DNA from: Irpex lacteus
Taxonomy: Eukaryota; Basidiomycota; Agaricomycetes; Polyporales; Irpicaceae
Assembly: GCA_001986395.2 (NCBI GenBank)
Contig: MQVO02000033.1
Location: forward strand, 1 to 64,000
Direction of reading: 5' to 3'
Length of the DNA stretch: 64,000 nt
In this document: positions 1-13,404 of the stretch, in pieces
Position numbering within the stretch: the stretch's first letter is position 1
How the letters are laid out: every line of letters starts with the position of its first letter
The notes under the pieces: model-generated
The model's database searches: none
What the model was told of the DNA's origin: nothing
Seen by the model: the letters and a program-made list of their open reading frames with translations, nothing else
Program-made: the position numbers and the translations under genes

Positions 1-535
<535 letters not shown>

Positions 536-2517
536 GACGTCGATAATAGCCGATAATGTATCGAATAGAATAGAATGAGATGCGGGGTATATGCGCGTGT
601 AGTTGGGTAGTTTATTAGGGTGGATTCACCGATGCACGGGGATCGTGAGTGAAGAGGGGGATTTGCGTAGATACGCAGGTGCGGCAGGAGAAGAGCAGGA
701 GAACGTGAAGAATGGTCAGTAAGTGATGAGGTCGATGGCGCAGTTTGCTAAAGTACTCACACGAGCTGAGCGTGTTATAGCGTGATGATGGGTCGGTTCT
801 CGATATGCCCGTGCTCCGGATATCTCTGCTGTTCTGGTATGGAAATCTACAAGACGGAGGAGGACGGTTCAGTCGACACGATGCGTTACGGCGAGGCTTG
901 GGGGTCCATGTGATTCCAAGGGACAGCGATTTGATGACTTACCAAAGATCGCCTGCTTCCTGGTAGCAGTCGAGAGAGATGCAGAGATGAGTGATTGGGA
1001 TTGCAGAAGATGGGAGTTGGAGTCAGAATGCGATGAGTCGACCTGGGTGCAGATGCAGCGGCAAGGGGCACTCGTAAGCAGGTAGCCAAGCCAGCTCTTA
1101 TACACTGATCATTTGAGGCCCTCCTTCCCCCGTCCTTCCGACGCCCCATGGCCATTAGCTGCGTACAGGCGGTACGCGAGTCTCGACCACCTCAATCTCC
1201 AGGCAAATCTACCCGCACCCACCGAACCACTGCCCACTTGACCAAAGTGCCTGACGAGCCGACCAATGTCTGTGTGGTACTTAGGCGCACATCACCGCCT
1301 TTATCGATTCCGTTGTCAGGCTAGATCTACGTAGACTGCTCGAGTAGATATGGACTGTACGTACGAGCGTGGGCAGGTTTTGATTTCGTGATTTTGACTT
1401 TCCCGCACGCGCGTTTGTGCGGGGAAAGCCACGCAATGCGGAGGGGGTGCGGGTCTCCGCTTAACTGCCAACACCGGTGTGCAATATCTGCCGTTGTACA
1501 GTAACTTACTTATCCGACGACAGACGGAGACCTTTCTGTCGAGTAACAGACGAGTAATCGGAAGATACAGGCTGTTCCCTGGTACGTATAGAGTACGGAG
1601 GTACTACTTTCCCTTTGAACCTCTCACATGGGCGTTGGGCGCCCCGCTGACCAGTAACATCTTCGAGTATGTAACGTGGACCCTCTCGAGTTGTCTAGGA
1701 TAGCCCAGAGAGGGTCTCCTGGCAAAGGCTGGCAACGCAGCACCTTCTGTTGATTGACGTCCACGAACTCTGAGCTTCAAGCTACAGCGTACCGCACAGC
1801 TGCAGTGCAACACCCGTTTCATAGGCTTGCATGCTCTGGACCCGCTTAAGATGAGCTTCTCATCTTCCTTGCCCATGGCCAGAACTGCTAGCGATCAGCA
1901 TGGTATGTGAACATCGACTCTCTGCAGTTGCTTCTGCAGCAAAGATCCATATCCTCCGAGTCGGATGTAGCCAATTGCAACCAGTCCGTGGCTCGAGTTA
2001 AGCGCCAAGACGACCTGGTCGACGAGTCACAGTAGTCAAGGGAAACACAATCGCATACATTTCTATGAGGGTACGATATATAAAGTAGAGTTGTAGAATA
2101 TGCTACGTGAGAGAAAGCTAGTACACACTATAGTCACAAGAAAGCCCAGTGATCAATGCAAAGCACGATGGAAGGGGGAATGCCATGAAAGGCGTGAGAT
2201 TAACGGTAGGGCGTGGGAGGGTGAGAGGAAGGGTGAAAGACTTGGATGGATGTGAGGGAAGGGATGGAGAGGAAGGGGTCGTAATGTGGTATAACATTTC
2301 GCATGTATGCGTCCGTGGGTGAGTCATTAGATAGTTGAGACCGAGCAGAATGCGCCACCAGAGGAGGCGATGATGGATGACCAGGCCCAGAATAATTATA
2401 ATGCAGTGGAGAGGAAAAGGGTAGATGAGCAGGACCGGGAGAACAGGGTTGAGGCATAGCGCGGGGGATGAGAGAGGGGAAGGAGGGAGGCGAGGAAGGA
2501 GTGTAGCAACGGGCCGG
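536..2517. other. Intergenic stretch, no gene recognised
   Basis: Holds the upstream region of the aminotransferase and the 3' flank of the AN1 zinc-finger gene. The open frames here (for example 869-1155 minus, 1479-1703 plus, 1604-1876 minus) are short, low in complexity or lack plausible splice partners, and none resembles a known family. I see no tRNA, terminal repeat or other structured element. Confidence 0.5.
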
Positions 2518-2814
2518 TCATGCCATCGCCATCTTCGACGCAACGGTTCGCTCGCTCTCGAGCTTAGCCTTGTTCTTCTCGAACGCCTGCTGCCTACAGC
2601 TTTCCAAGTTCTGGCAGTTGTGGTGCTCTGGCATACGGTGCTGTGGAGGCAAGGAATAGAGATAAGCTGCGGAGCTCTCGGATAGACGAGGGACAAGAGT
2701 ACGTACTGTGCCGCAGAATTCTGCACGACAATGTGGGCACTGGCCAACTATGCGGAGGGCTGCAGAGTTGCAGCGGACCTCGGACTCGAATTGGCAACGC
2801 TTCTTGGCCGGCAT
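2518..2814 (-). CDS. Small AN1-type zinc-finger protein
   Basis: Two exons, 2707-2814 and 2518-2640, both phase 0, give a 76-residue protein. The 66-nt intron is GTACGT...CCACAG. The first exon carries CQFESEVRC, then CPHCRAEFCGT; splicing joins this to HRMPEHHNC. Together this gives the AN1 zinc pattern of paired cysteines, a FCxxHR core and a final HxC. The tail is rich in Lys/Glu/Ala and probably helical (KNKAKLESERTVASKMAMA). AN1 proteins of this size bind ubiquitin or proteasome-linked partners in stress responses; that role is family knowledge, not visible here. Splicing is needed to complete the finger, which supports the exon call. The start is the ATG directly before PAKKRC. Confidence 0.88.
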   Translation of the reverse strand: MPAKKRCQFESEVRCNSAALRIVGQCPHCRAEFCGTVRTLVPRLSESSAAYLYSLPPQHRMPEHHNCQNLESCRQQAFEKNKAKLESERTVASKMAMA

Positions 2815-4484
2815 TGTGGATGCGGTGTGTCGTGTGCGGTTAGAGCTGCTGTAGGGCAACTGTCGGATCAATGTCAGCGGAGTGAGTCAGAAACAGTAGC
2901 CAGACGACGTACAAAGTGTGGTGGACGCTGTGGGCAGCGACGGAGGAGAAGAACAGGCTGGGGGGATGTGGGAGGAAGTGGGAGAGGGCAGGAGGAGGCG
3001 AGTGCTTTATATGGCTCAACTGGAGGGACGCGTCAGCTCCAGGTGCTTGGTGGGATTGTGCTATCTCAGATCCACCGGTGGCCGTTTCACGTGGCACAGG
3101 CGTTGCCGGGAAACACTGCCAGATCTGTCCATGCCCGATGCGTCCCGATCCGGCTATTCGACACGATTATACCTGCCATTCGCTGCCAACGTCCTGCTCG
3201 CCGTGCTCAGACACCTCCTCATCGCCTCCCACGACGCCTGCAACACCTTTCACGACGTACGAGCAACACGTCCTCTACTCAGCCCGCTCGCAATTCTCGT
3301 TATTGATCATGCAGAACTATCACATAACCATGATCTTCTTATGAGCTCTTATCAAAAATTGTTTTCGCCCGTCCAGGCTACTCCCCCCGAGATCCCATCC
3401 GCCAGGAGGAGGCCACAGTTCCCGCATCGAGACAACCACAGAGATCGACCGACCCCCTTCTCCAGCTTTCTATTTCTCTCTCTCTCGTCAGCCATCGCCC
3501 GCTGTTGGCCCTCCGTTCCTCCGACATCGGGTGCACATCGGCAGGTCCCCTAACCCCCACAACCTTCAGCCAGGCTTCTAGCGAGCCCGAACTCAACTCA
3601 AATCTGGAAATCTCAAGACGAGGCGGCTGACGGACGGGCTGACGGCCGCTGGAGCATGTATGAGGCGTGTCACCCTACGCGGAGGGAATTGGACTTCTTC
3701 GGACGGCTTAGGAGCAGTAGTAATACCCCTTGTCAGCGTACGTCCCTCTTACTCTTCCTTCTGTCACCCTCTCGACCCGCCCGGCACAAATTCACAAATT
3801 CGTATTTCTCTGCGCACCGGACTTTGTAAGTGAACCCTGTGCAAGAATATATGCGTCTCCACAGTGACAAATGCGGTGCAGCGTTGTGTCGGCCGCTTGT
3901 CACGTACGGCGAGGGAAATACGAACATGCTTTTCAACGCATCGGACGGCGACGATCGCTGCGGGAGACAATGTCGCTTCCCGAGGGTGCCTGGCCCTCGG
4001 ATGCATTGTCTGTCGGCCTGGCTCTTCCGGTATACATAAGGAACGCAGCTACCACACCATGGTAACCTTGTCTCTGCATTCTTCACCAGTCGACCTGTGC
4101 CGTCTCACGAAGTCGAGTCTTCTGCCAACAGTCTTCTTGTTTTCGTCAATTCTGCGAGTGGTGTGATGGGTGATCAAGGGTATCACAAGTCTGTATTGAG
4201 AAGACTATGCCACCTGGGAGAGCGCAAACCACCAACTTCCAAGAAGAACAAGAATAAATACTTCAGAATCTGTCCATAACAAATATAACGGTACCGATAA
4301 GGAAAGGGGTAAACTAGAAGGGGATATGTAGAGGGAGGTGGACGGAGCAGCGGTAGTACGCATTATACTCGTACACCCCATACCTATGTCACAGACTGCA
4401 GGCGAATGTATGCGCCCAATGCCAAGGTCAGCTGCAATATGCCCGTTAGAACAACGCAGGTTCAGCAGGTGAATGCACCGTGGC
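2815..4484. other. Intergenic stretch, no gene recognised
   Basis: Lies between the AN1 gene's start and the syntaxin gene's stop. A 211-codon plus-strand frame at 2918-3553 and several overlapping frames exist, but their composition (Arg/Ser/Pro-rich, alternative frames equally open) is that of GC-rich non-coding DNA. It contains pyrimidine-rich tracts around 3430-3490. No family, RNA gene or repeat recognised. Confidence 0.5.
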
Positions 4485-6074
4485 CTACTTCTTCTTGCCA
4501 GCGACCTCAACAGCGATGATGATCGCAATGATAATGAGGATAACGATGAAGATAGCAAAGCATATCCATCGCTTCTTGCGGGCGGCACGCGCGGAGTCAA
4601 CAGCCTTCTCCGTATGTTGCAGGCTAATCATAACAAACCAAACATACGCGTCAGTCAGCACACTGAATACCTCGCACCACCGCATACGACAACATGACCA
4701 AGTGCTTACCCAGTCTCGACGTCCTTCTCCACAGTCGCAGCAGTTGCCTCAATAGTATTGATCTGCTCGTCCTGTTGCTCCACCAATATGCTCATCTACG
4801 CGATATGAATGAATCGTTTGAGTTCAATGACAATTCACTAGATAGGAAGACCGTAGGATAGGATTGCTCACGTCGTTGAACAGCTGCGCGAGCTCCGTGA
4901 TCGTTCGCTCGATCTTTTGAATATCGGCATGGCGTTCCTGGACTTCGCGGTACGCAGACTTGGCTTCGCCATATCGGTTAGAGTTCAAGAGCTTTGAATG
5001 CAATCGTCAATATCGGGTATCGACGCCGGTTGGCGGTAACTTACTGCTTGACTGAAGACCTGTCCTCCAGAGTCGTCGTTGACAACCGCCTTCACCTCTT
5101 CCGGTGTAGCGTCGGGCTTGACTGCATCGCATTGTTAGTTTCAACTACGATGCTAAAGGATGAATATCTGAACATACCAATCTTAAACTGACGCTCCAGA
5201 CGCTGCTTGTACTTCGTCCTGTACTGCTGCTCGGCGCTCTGGTAGTTCTGAATCGCCTCCACGAACTTCTGCTTGACCAGCCCGGTCTGTTACAGACAGT
5301 ACGTGAGCACTCCCCCCGGCATCACCGAAAGCTAAAAATGCCATTCATATCGAGCGGCGATACGTACCTGTTGCTTCTTAATTTGCCCATCTCTCCCACC
5401 ACCGCCCTGTCTCTCAAGCGCCTTTATCCTACGCTTCAGCACACTGCTCAGGGCGCTAGTATCAGCGACCAGCTCTTCGAGTTGTTGCGTGAGACGGGCG
5501 GCGGCGGCATCGTCGGTGTTATTTAGAGAACGCTTGTGCAGGTCGGAGATACGCGCGACGTTGTCGTTGTAGGTCTTCAGGGAGTCTTGGATGGACGAGA
5601 TCTAGAGTTTAGACAATAGAGTCCGGCACGGCACCATCAGATGGATGAAACAGGTTTGGGTCGGCAGGAGATAGGAGCAGCGTGTGTGAGCGTCGTGCAG
5701 AGATGAAGTTTGAGAGAGCCAGAGGCGTACCTCGCTATAGAACTGAGACATGCCATCCTGCGCGGCGAGGTTCGCGGTGCTGTCTTTCGCTATTGAGTCG
5801 AAGCTGACCTGGCTATCGTCTTGCTGCGCATAGGGGTTGTGTCGTGGCGCATTGGTAGATTGCATAGGATACGAGTCGCTGCATAAAAACCACCTATGAG
5901 GGGCGCTGGGCCGCAGCTATCGAGAGTGGGAACGTACGTGCTGGTGTTGTATCCTCCGCCTCCTTGTTGAGCCTAGAGAGCGCGTCCATGACAAAGGTAA
6001 GCACAACTATTCCATTCAGTTAACAAACAACTCTTCAGACTGACCCTCAAGGCTGCGAGTCTGTCCCTGGCCAT
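4485..6074 (-). CDS. SSO1: Plasma-membrane Qa-SNARE (syntaxin, Sso1/2-like)
   Basis: t-SNARE for fusion of secretory vesicles with the plasma membrane. Nine exons (6045-6074, 5938-5972, 5731-5878, 5368-5601, 5178-5286, 5045-5121, 4872-4991, 4710-4795, 4485-4623) sum to 978 nt, 325 residues, with every junction in frame. Order: Gly/Gln-rich N-terminus; three-helix regulatory region from about residue 70 (MSQFYSEISSIQDSLKTYND onward); SNARE helix around 240-300 containing LFNDMSILVEQQDEQINTIE, where the second Gln of VEQQDE aligns with the zero-layer glutamine; basic juxtamembrane ARAARKKRW; a C-terminal anchor of almost only Ile/Val/Ala/Phe; and a short lumenal KKK tail. The start follows from the short first exon MARDRLAALR, the usual beginning of these proteins. 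Very secure as Qa-SNARE; Sso orthology is by overall resemblance. Confidence 0.95.
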
Positions 6075-7358
6075 GGTTTGTGAAGAGGTTGGTAGTCGTC
6101 AAGTAGAATCGAACGGTATGTGGAGCGTGTGAAGTCGCGAGATCACCAAGTCGTGTCGTAGGTCAGAGGACAGAGAGAGGAAAGAGGGCAGCAGCAATCA
6201 ATGCTGTGCGAAGATGGAAGAGGGTGTTAAAGGAGATAGGAAGATGGGAAGGAAGAGGTAAGTGGGCTGAACGAGAGACGGGACTGCCACGGGCGAGTGG
6301 CAGTGTTTGTTGGCGGGTAGAGATCAAGGTGTGTGGGCGTTCTGATTGGCTGCTTGTGCCGCTTACCTGCGGAAGAAGGCGCTGACGCCTGCAGCCACTG
6401 GCAGGCTCTGTCCGCAACAGCCATGGCCTCTCAAATAGAGATGCGGTCCGCGCATTAGCTTACAAGAAATACGTATATATCGGCAACATTATTGGCTCGT
6501 ATGCATTATATCATGGCCACTACAGTGCTTCACGGTGCCATGGTAAGCAGATGTTTGGTCAGTCGCGGTCTACCCAAGTCCCAGAGACTGGTTCACTGAT
6601 TGTCTTTAATCGCGCTACAGAGCAATGTTTCGATGTGTAGCATGCAATGTGAGCTCTTGTCATCCGCTTTCCTCACGTCTTCGTCTCACCTCGCATTCGC
6701 AGAAAAGAACGTGCAGAATCCGCGTGGATTTCATATCTAGAGCACCCATCTTGACTTTTTCTAGAGAAATCTACGTAGGTCTTGAGTCTTGAATCCCTGA
6801 GACGGTGACCGAGTACTTGCATAGACATGCCCAACCTCCGTGTTCGGTATAAAACCATCAAGTAGCTCAGTGTCCGCTTTTTCGACAATCTGGCCCTGTC
6901 GTTCTTTTTCAGCCCCACTGAGGGATTGGAACGTATACTCCATGCCTGATAGCATGTTACTGATCGATATAAACCCTTTGCAGGTGTGGCATCGGCCTGG
7001 CACCTGCTTGTATTGCTGCCATTGCCCTAGGAAATGGAGAAGATGATGGATCACATCACTTGATTTCCGGATTTCTTCATTTAACATCCTCTTGCCTGCA
7101 GAAAGCTCGTGGCATGGAGACTAAGACCCTGGACGTAGTGCCGTGAAACACATTTTGCCTTGCTTCCTTATCTAACCGCTTTGTTCACCTACAGGCAGTC
7201 TACGAACACTCGTATGAATTCCTCGTTCAACCAGCCGCTGGGTCCAGGTTTATGGGGTGCACTCTCCGGATGGGGTTCGACGGGACATGGACAATACTGC
7301 GTGTGTACCCGGTATATAGGACGTATCTCGTCTCAAGGAATCATCCACAATCCCAGCC
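6075..7358. other. Intergenic stretch with one doubtful ORF
   Basis: Contains the syntaxin promoter and the upstream region of the next plus-strand gene. A minus-strand ATG frame at 6761-7087 (108 codons) is the only one with a protein-like composition. It has one CxxC pair (CHTCKG) and resembles no family I know. I do not call it a gene. Confidence 0.4.
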
Positions 7359-9793
7359 ATGAAGAATATCCTCCGTCAGGGCAGTTACAAACCATTGCGT
7401 CACGGAGAGAAATTTGACCTCCGTACCCCGCCACAACACAGTATGGATCCTGACGAACCAACGACTCCTCTCATGCAGCACCCTGCGGAAGGACCGGAGC
7501 AGCCCTCTGGCGACCAATCAATGCCACCTCACACTCGATGGGTCGGACATGCGAAGTTCGCCTTCTGTCTGCTGCTCCATGCGATTCTTGTGGCGTGCCA
7601 CCTGCTACTGGTTATAGTAGGGCACAACGGCCATCCACTACACCTAGTCCACAATCACTGGTATACAAAGGGCTTCTTCACTTCAATCAACTTCGGCCCC
7701 AATTTCTTGGGAAAGGTCAGGAACAATCCTAACCGTTATTGTTTCTTGCTGTTTTAACCTCACTGCAGGCTTACCTTGTTTTGTTACTGTGGTACACCCA
7801 GAAGCTCGCACTTAGGCGCAATCTACACAAGAAACAATCACTGACTGCAATCCACGATCAAGCAACGGCATGGTTGGGTCTCGGATCCGCTATTCCCGTG
7901 ATCTGGGACCAATTCAGCACCTGCGTCTCGCCCCTTTACGTTGCTTGCATTTTTCTCTACCTAGCCGGTCTATTCTTGTTGGGCCTCACCATGCCTATAT
8001 TACTGAGTATCGGCGCGGTATACGACCACGAAGCACGATATCTCAATATAACCTCATACCTGGCTGATGCCGGTACCAGTGCTGCAAAGTCAGTTATCCT
8101 TCTGGCAAATGAAGATACTTTGCCCCTTATTCATTCTCCGCATAGGATGACAGCCGCCTCCCCTGCTGTAAACCTTCTTCCACTTGCAGGATGGGACATC
8201 TCCACTCTTGGATGGCAAGGCAATATGATCTACGACATACCAAATTTCCTCGCTCGTCGCGCTGTTCACGTATCCGCAACCCAAGTTCAAGTTCGATGCT
8301 TCGATATCCCCAACGCTACGCAAACCACCTTCAACGATACATCGGGCACATACTTCTTCCAGATAGATCTAAGAGTAGAGGATGTAGAGATTGCACCTAG
8401 TAAGCTCGTTTGTTCCATGGTCGATACTCTATCTTTATCACATATACTCGCCAGCGAACAGGGCGATTTACGTTCTCCCATTAATCATGAAAAACACCAC
8501 GAACTCAGCATCAGCTCCGGCAGCTCCCTCTACCATGATTGTAGCTTCGACCATGCCTGTCCAAGATGATGATGAGTCACGACGGTCCTCTGTTACGAAC
8601 TTCAGTCCTGCGGTCACCCCACAAACGTGCCAGTTTCCACATTCTGACTGCGGTAAGCTATTTGTTCGTTTTCTTCGCTGATATGGCTGAACTATTTCCT
8701 CTTCGTAACTTAGCAACATTCGCCTCGCTTCAGCTTTTGGCATGCGATACTAATTTTTACGAGCAGTACGTTGCCGCAATCCCTCAAGTTGGATTGCTCG
8801 GTAATGAAACGGGTTCTCCTGTTAAGAATGGATGGAGTAACTGGACGCTGCCCGCTCCGCCACGAGATATCGCTCTGAGCATGGTATGTATTGGATATCT
8901 CGTACTCGTAAATGGAGATTAATATCGAAATGGTGCCTGTTCTATTAGGTCAACCAATTCGGGCAATTCTCCCCACAGAGTAATACAGTCCAGAAGTATC
9001 AGCCCGTCGGAAGAAATTCCAGTGGCAATTACACTTTCTCCATGCTTGAGACGTAAGTGAGGTCGTGCCAATCATCGGCTGAATACTCATACCGTATGTC
9101 CAGTAATATCATGGATACTCTGCGGTTTGACCACGAGGATAATGATCAGATCAACCTTGGAGAGCTAGAAATGGCCCTGCAGAGTGCAGTTGCAGCTGTA
9201 TTTTGGCGAGGTAGTTCATACTCACTCACATTACCGCTCTTGATTACCAGCTCACAAGCATGCGTAGCGTCTGTTCGTATAGCGCCAGAAGTGCAGCTTC
9301 CTTTCAGTGGACCCGCACAAAGTTCTCAAGCGCATGGGGCTCCCTTCCGCTACTCTGTCCAGGTAAGTCATGGTTCTAGGGGAGTTGGCTGCCTACTGAT
9401 ACTTCTCCAATTGCTAGATAACCTTTTGGCCTGTAAGCATTGGCACTGAATGTGAATATATCTTCTCTCCTCCTTGCTGATATTCATCTCCCACAGCCAA
9501 TTGTTGGACTCGCGACGTCTGTCGTTATGTTCGTACTTGCGGTTCTCCTGACGCGACACGCCCAACCTGCCTCACACGAACACGCTGAACTCGAGACAAC
9601 CGGTGTCCTTCAGCTAACGTGGCTCCTGTACAACGCAAAGTGCGCCGACTGCGAGTTGAAGATCGTTGAGCGGATACGCGAGGACAAAACAGGACCTAAA
9701 ATTAAGGATTTGCGAAAACAAGGTCACAAGATTGAAGTTGCAGGGTGGTCGGATAAGCCTGAGCCTCGGAGAGATGGGTCGGACCAGTCGTAA
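7359..9793 (+). CDS. Large membrane protein of unknown function (multi-TM, secreted-loop type)
   Basis: Eight exons (7359-7715, 7769-8399, 8455-8652, 8714-8883, 8949-9052, 9104-9362, 9418-9432, 9497-9793) sum to 2031 nt, 676 residues, in frame throughout. Hydrophobic segments: one near residues 66-88 (FCLLLHAILVACHLLLVIVG), one or two after the first intron (AYLVLLLWY; PLYVACIFLYLAGLFLLGL), and one near the C-terminus (IVGLATSVVMFVLAVLL). Between the third and last lies a ~400-residue loop with several Asn-x-Ser/Thr sites (NITSY, NATQTT, NETGS), suggesting an extracytoplasmic domain. The C-terminal ~75 residues are charged. Exon 7 is only 15 nt. The architecture fits orphan transmembrane proteins common in Agaricomycetes; I assign no function. 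The start is the ATG with the longest uninterrupted first exon. Confidence 0.7.
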
Positions 9794-10186
9794 ACTCTAG
9801 CGGCGCCGATCAATAGTGAGATCGTTTCGGATGATGGTGCTGGATTAGTGGTGGCAATCACTGGACTTAGACCTGTATGATCATGCTGCCTACTAGGCGC
9901 ATCATTAGATGGAATCCGTAACAACAAAAGACACAAGACGGAGATGAAGAGACTACAAATTTGCTACACTTTGTCAGTCGGCCTGTGCTTCAAGGTGAAC
10001 GCAGGTTGATGTCACCGCATCTACCGTGACACGCAGCGTAGGACCATATGCATCTCTCTTTCAAAGGTTCGGTATCGTAATCCTGGTATGTACTCCGCGT
10101 CCTGGTACACGTACCATAAGTAGTGCCGATATTATAATGTGGACTTCTGCTAACACATAGTACGTCAGTCCCGAATTCATACCCTA
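9794..10186. other. Convergent intergenic spacer, nothing recognised
   Basis: Spacer between the 3' ends of the multi-TM gene and ALG3. No ORF, repeat or RNA signal stands out. Confidence 0.5.
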
Positions 10187-11845
10187 TCACTCAATCAACC
10201 GCTTCTTCGGCCCACCCTGTTTGACCTGACCATCTCCCACTGCGGCCACCTTCTCCTTCCCCTCAGGGTACCCCAACCAAACACCAGCCAACATTGCAGC
10301 GTTAGAAAACACCAAGACCGCAGAAGACGTCGGTGTGGACGGGAACACGTTCCACGCGTATTCTATTCCGAGGAGCAGGAGTAACCTAGATAAATGGGAT
10401 TAGAACATGAGTAGGTAAAAGGAAGGGAGGGAAGGAAGGAGGATTTACTTGATAGGTACAGGGTATTTGGTTCGCCATGCGAGGAAGGGGAGCTGTTGGG
10501 CGTACCAGGAATAGAACTGGTAGTGTAGAGACCGGGCGAACAAGATCCCGATGAGGTTTGAGGTAAACAGTACGGTTGTAACGTCTATGTATGCAACATT
10601 AGCCTTATGTAGAGTCGCTATCATGCGAGGCACGTACAATCAGAAGTCACGCCCGTCTTCGCTGGAGCCTCGAATGGCCTCCCCAACCCCCTCCTCAAAA
10701 CAACCCACGCCCCGCCCTGGTCCCGTCTACACCACCTGAACGCAGACAGCACCAGCACCCCCAAATGGCCCAACAACAGCCCCCTCGCCCACGCGCTACT
10801 GAGGAACGTCTCCTCATCGACAAACCGCCAGTTGACCGTCCACTTGTATAGGAACACGCGTCCGAGTTCGTATGAGTATTTTAGATAGGAGCGGGGGTAG
10901 GTGTGAAGGAAGGGGGCGCCGAGGAGGGCTTGGGTCGTGAGGAGAAGGGTTAGGTGGAGAAGGGTGGGGAAGAGCCCGGTGCGTTTGAAAAGGGTGAGGA
11001 GGATGGCGGGGAGGTAGAGGAGGGCCGACATTTTTATCGATACTGATGCACTGCGTCATTGCCCAATTGTCAACGTTCTATTATACTACATAAACGGGAA
11101 TAAAACACATACCTGTATAGCAGTATACCCAGAGTATTCCATCCTCCTGCGAAAGAGAGCACAGCAGCCTGAGCCGCCACGACCGACCAACAGTCATTAA
11201 ACAGCCTCAGTACATATATAGAATGCAGCCTCTTGCTCAACGGCAGCAACAGGAGAACCCAGTTAGGCACTCCGCCGGCTTGGTAGTATATCGCACAAGT
11301 GAGTGCGAGCGAGAGGAGGTAGAGAACGGAGAATATTTGTTGTGCGGCTGCGATGTTTGTGCCGGAGTTGGTTAGGAAGTAGAGGGCTTTGTGGATGTAG
11401 AGGTGGCCTGCTGGGTATCTGTAAAGAGTACTTATAAGCAGATGGTTAGAGGTGTGAATGAGGTGGGATACGTACACGAGGGGACCTGTGGGCCCGGCTA
11501 TAAGTGCATAGTCACGTTCGCCCTTCATGTACAGCTCTAGCTGGTACATATACGTCTGCCAGTCGATCTCTGTATCTTTCGATCCAAATAAACACTGTTA
11601 TTAAGCACATCCCACTCTCTATCTTGACACTCTATTCTAGAATACAGTCATCACTTACAAGGCACGAACCGAATGACGAGCTGTGTGAGCACCGCATCTC
11701 CGAGGAGAACGAGCAGCGCGAGCGTCGTGAAGTAACGAGAGTTTGTGAGGAGAGCTATGGCATAACGGAAGAGGTCGGTGAAGGAGCGGATTGAGAGGAG
11801 AGTTGGACTCGGACTTGGTGGTGGTGGTGGTGACGAGGGAGACAT
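10187..11845 (-). CDS. ALG3: Dol-P-Man:Man5GlcNAc2-PP-Dol alpha-1,3-mannosyltransferase
   Basis: ER membrane enzyme that adds the first dolichol-phosphate-mannose-derived mannose to the lipid-linked oligosaccharide in N-glycan assembly. Six exons (11659-11845, 11476-11575, 11113-11418, 10638-11050, 10449-10584, 10187-10385) sum to 1341 nt, 446 residues, the usual ALG3 length. Family motifs in order: [33 protein letters not shown] across a splice junction, [49 protein letters not shown], and [22 protein letters not shown]. Many hydrophobic segments, as expected. The C-terminus ends in [11 protein letters not shown], a basic tail plausible for ER retention. Start ATG precedes a Ser/Pro-rich leader ([14 protein letters not shown]). 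Secure call. Confidence 0.96.
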
Positions 11846-11993
11846 TGCTGAGTGTGATTGCTTACCTGGTCTCAGACTACTCAGTACTATCCCCGCAGCA
11901 AGCCCAACCTACCAGTGAGATAAGTCCTGCTTATCACAACGACCACGATGCATTACCGCGACCTGACTGTCCTCCTTTCACACTGGAGAACCT

Positions 11994-12989
11994 ATGGCAA
12001 GACTCAAACCAGGAGCAATGCTATTGCATTCAGCAGCGGTGGCTGTGATGACCCGAGCCTGGTTTCACCTGGACAAGCTGCCCAATAATGCGTGGTTGGA
12101 GAAGGAGGTGGGCGGGCACCTGCAGCTTCTTACCATACAAGGGTACGTGCATATGTCTTACAGGAACTTATGGTTCAAGGCTCTCATATGCTCGGGACTT
12201 ATGGGTTGTAACGGTGATAGGTTGTTGGCGGCGTGGGCAACTATGAGTCTCAGTTTACTTGTAGACGTCGTACCGTCGCGAAGTGAGTACATCAAGTTAA
12301 AGTCAAACGAAGAACAAGGAATAATAGGATTGACGTTGACTGGTCACCTCATAGCACTCACGAAGATAAAGCGGGCATTGTTCATGATAGCCATGCCCGT
12401 AAGTCCATACACACAACCCTCAACTTAGCATGCCATAAACTAACTCAGCTCCCGCTCCTTCCTCAGCTCGCAGCAGTCATCTCAAGCACATATTGGCCCC
12501 TCCTCCTCCTCTCCCCCGCCCTAATCCTCCGCGCAGCACAACCCGAGCCCACCTCCACTTTCTCCCCCTCCTCTTCCGAGGTCCCTGAGCTCACGCTCGT
12601 GAGGATCCCACTAACCCTCGACCTATCAATCCACGCCGTACCGACCATCGCCCTCACACTCGACTTCTTCCTCTTCGAAGTCAAGTATCCAGTGAAGACG
12701 GCGCGAGTTGGGGGTGCGGGTGTTGTTGCGCTCGCTGCGGTGTTGTATGGTTCGTGGGTTGAGTATTGTGCATCTTACAACGGGAAATGTAAGTGGGCTG
12801 CTCGTATTGGACTCGCCTCATTATTAGGTGATCATTTGTGGATGGGTTGTGCTGATTTGTGTTTGGTCGGTGACAGTCCCGTACCCGTACCTAACGAAAA
12901 GCGAGTTCCCCGTGCGCGTGCAGATATACGCAGGGTCTGCTCTCTTCGCGTACGTCGTCTTCCAGGTTTTGAACGCTCTCCATTCATGA
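11994..12989 (+). CDS. FAR-17a/AIG1-like membrane protein, copy A
   Basis: Five exons (11994-12142, 12221-12282, 12355-12398, 12467-12788, 12877-12989) give 229 residues. The AIG1/ADTRP family are multi-TM threonine hydrolases; the animal members cleave fatty-acid esters of hydroxy fatty acids. Visible here: GGHLQLLTIQG, with the Thr at the place of the AIG1 nucleophile; a first half ending KIKRALFMIAMPLAAVISS; LDLSIHAVPTIALTLDFFLF, with the His matching the second catalytic residue; and GSWVEYCASYNGKFPYPYL before the last TM segment. Enzyme activity in this fungus is inference from the family. Exon phases and intron positions are identical to copy B directly downstream, so this is a tandem duplicate. 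Confidence 0.88.
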
Positions 12990-13404
12990 GAGGAGGTATC
13001 CACGGTACCGGTTACATGACCTTATGCAGTCACAAGTATGCTTCACTACTACTGCTAATTCTTCCTGTCATCCTACTGTATCATACGTGTGCATTTGTCA
13101 TCCTAAATCTAATGCATGTATTCATATTCAACTGTGATAAGCATCGGCTGTCGCCGTGAGGCCCCCATAAACCTACTACTAGGTCTAACTTGAGCGAATC
13201 TAGAGGGACTGTACTGCTGAGTGTAATTGCTTACTACCCTCGGTATTACAAGCAATTCTATGGGCGTCAACGACTCGGCATGATATAACCACTCGTATGA
13301 CCATCATCATACATTGCCCCAACCAAAACACTCTCTTCCATCTCTCTTCCTCGTCCCTCCACCCTTCTGCTTTGTTCTCATAGGTACCAGGCCTGACGAT
13401 AGCA
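12990..13404. other. Spacer between tandem FAR-17a copies
   Basis: Holds the 3' end of copy A and the promoter of copy B. AT-richer than the genes. No further ORF or structured element seen. Confidence 0.5.

Noticed and set aside
2918..3553. 211-codon plus-strand ORF upstream of the AN1 gene
   Set aside because: Composition and alternative open frames fit GC-rich non-coding DNA. No family resemblance and no consistent splice sites.
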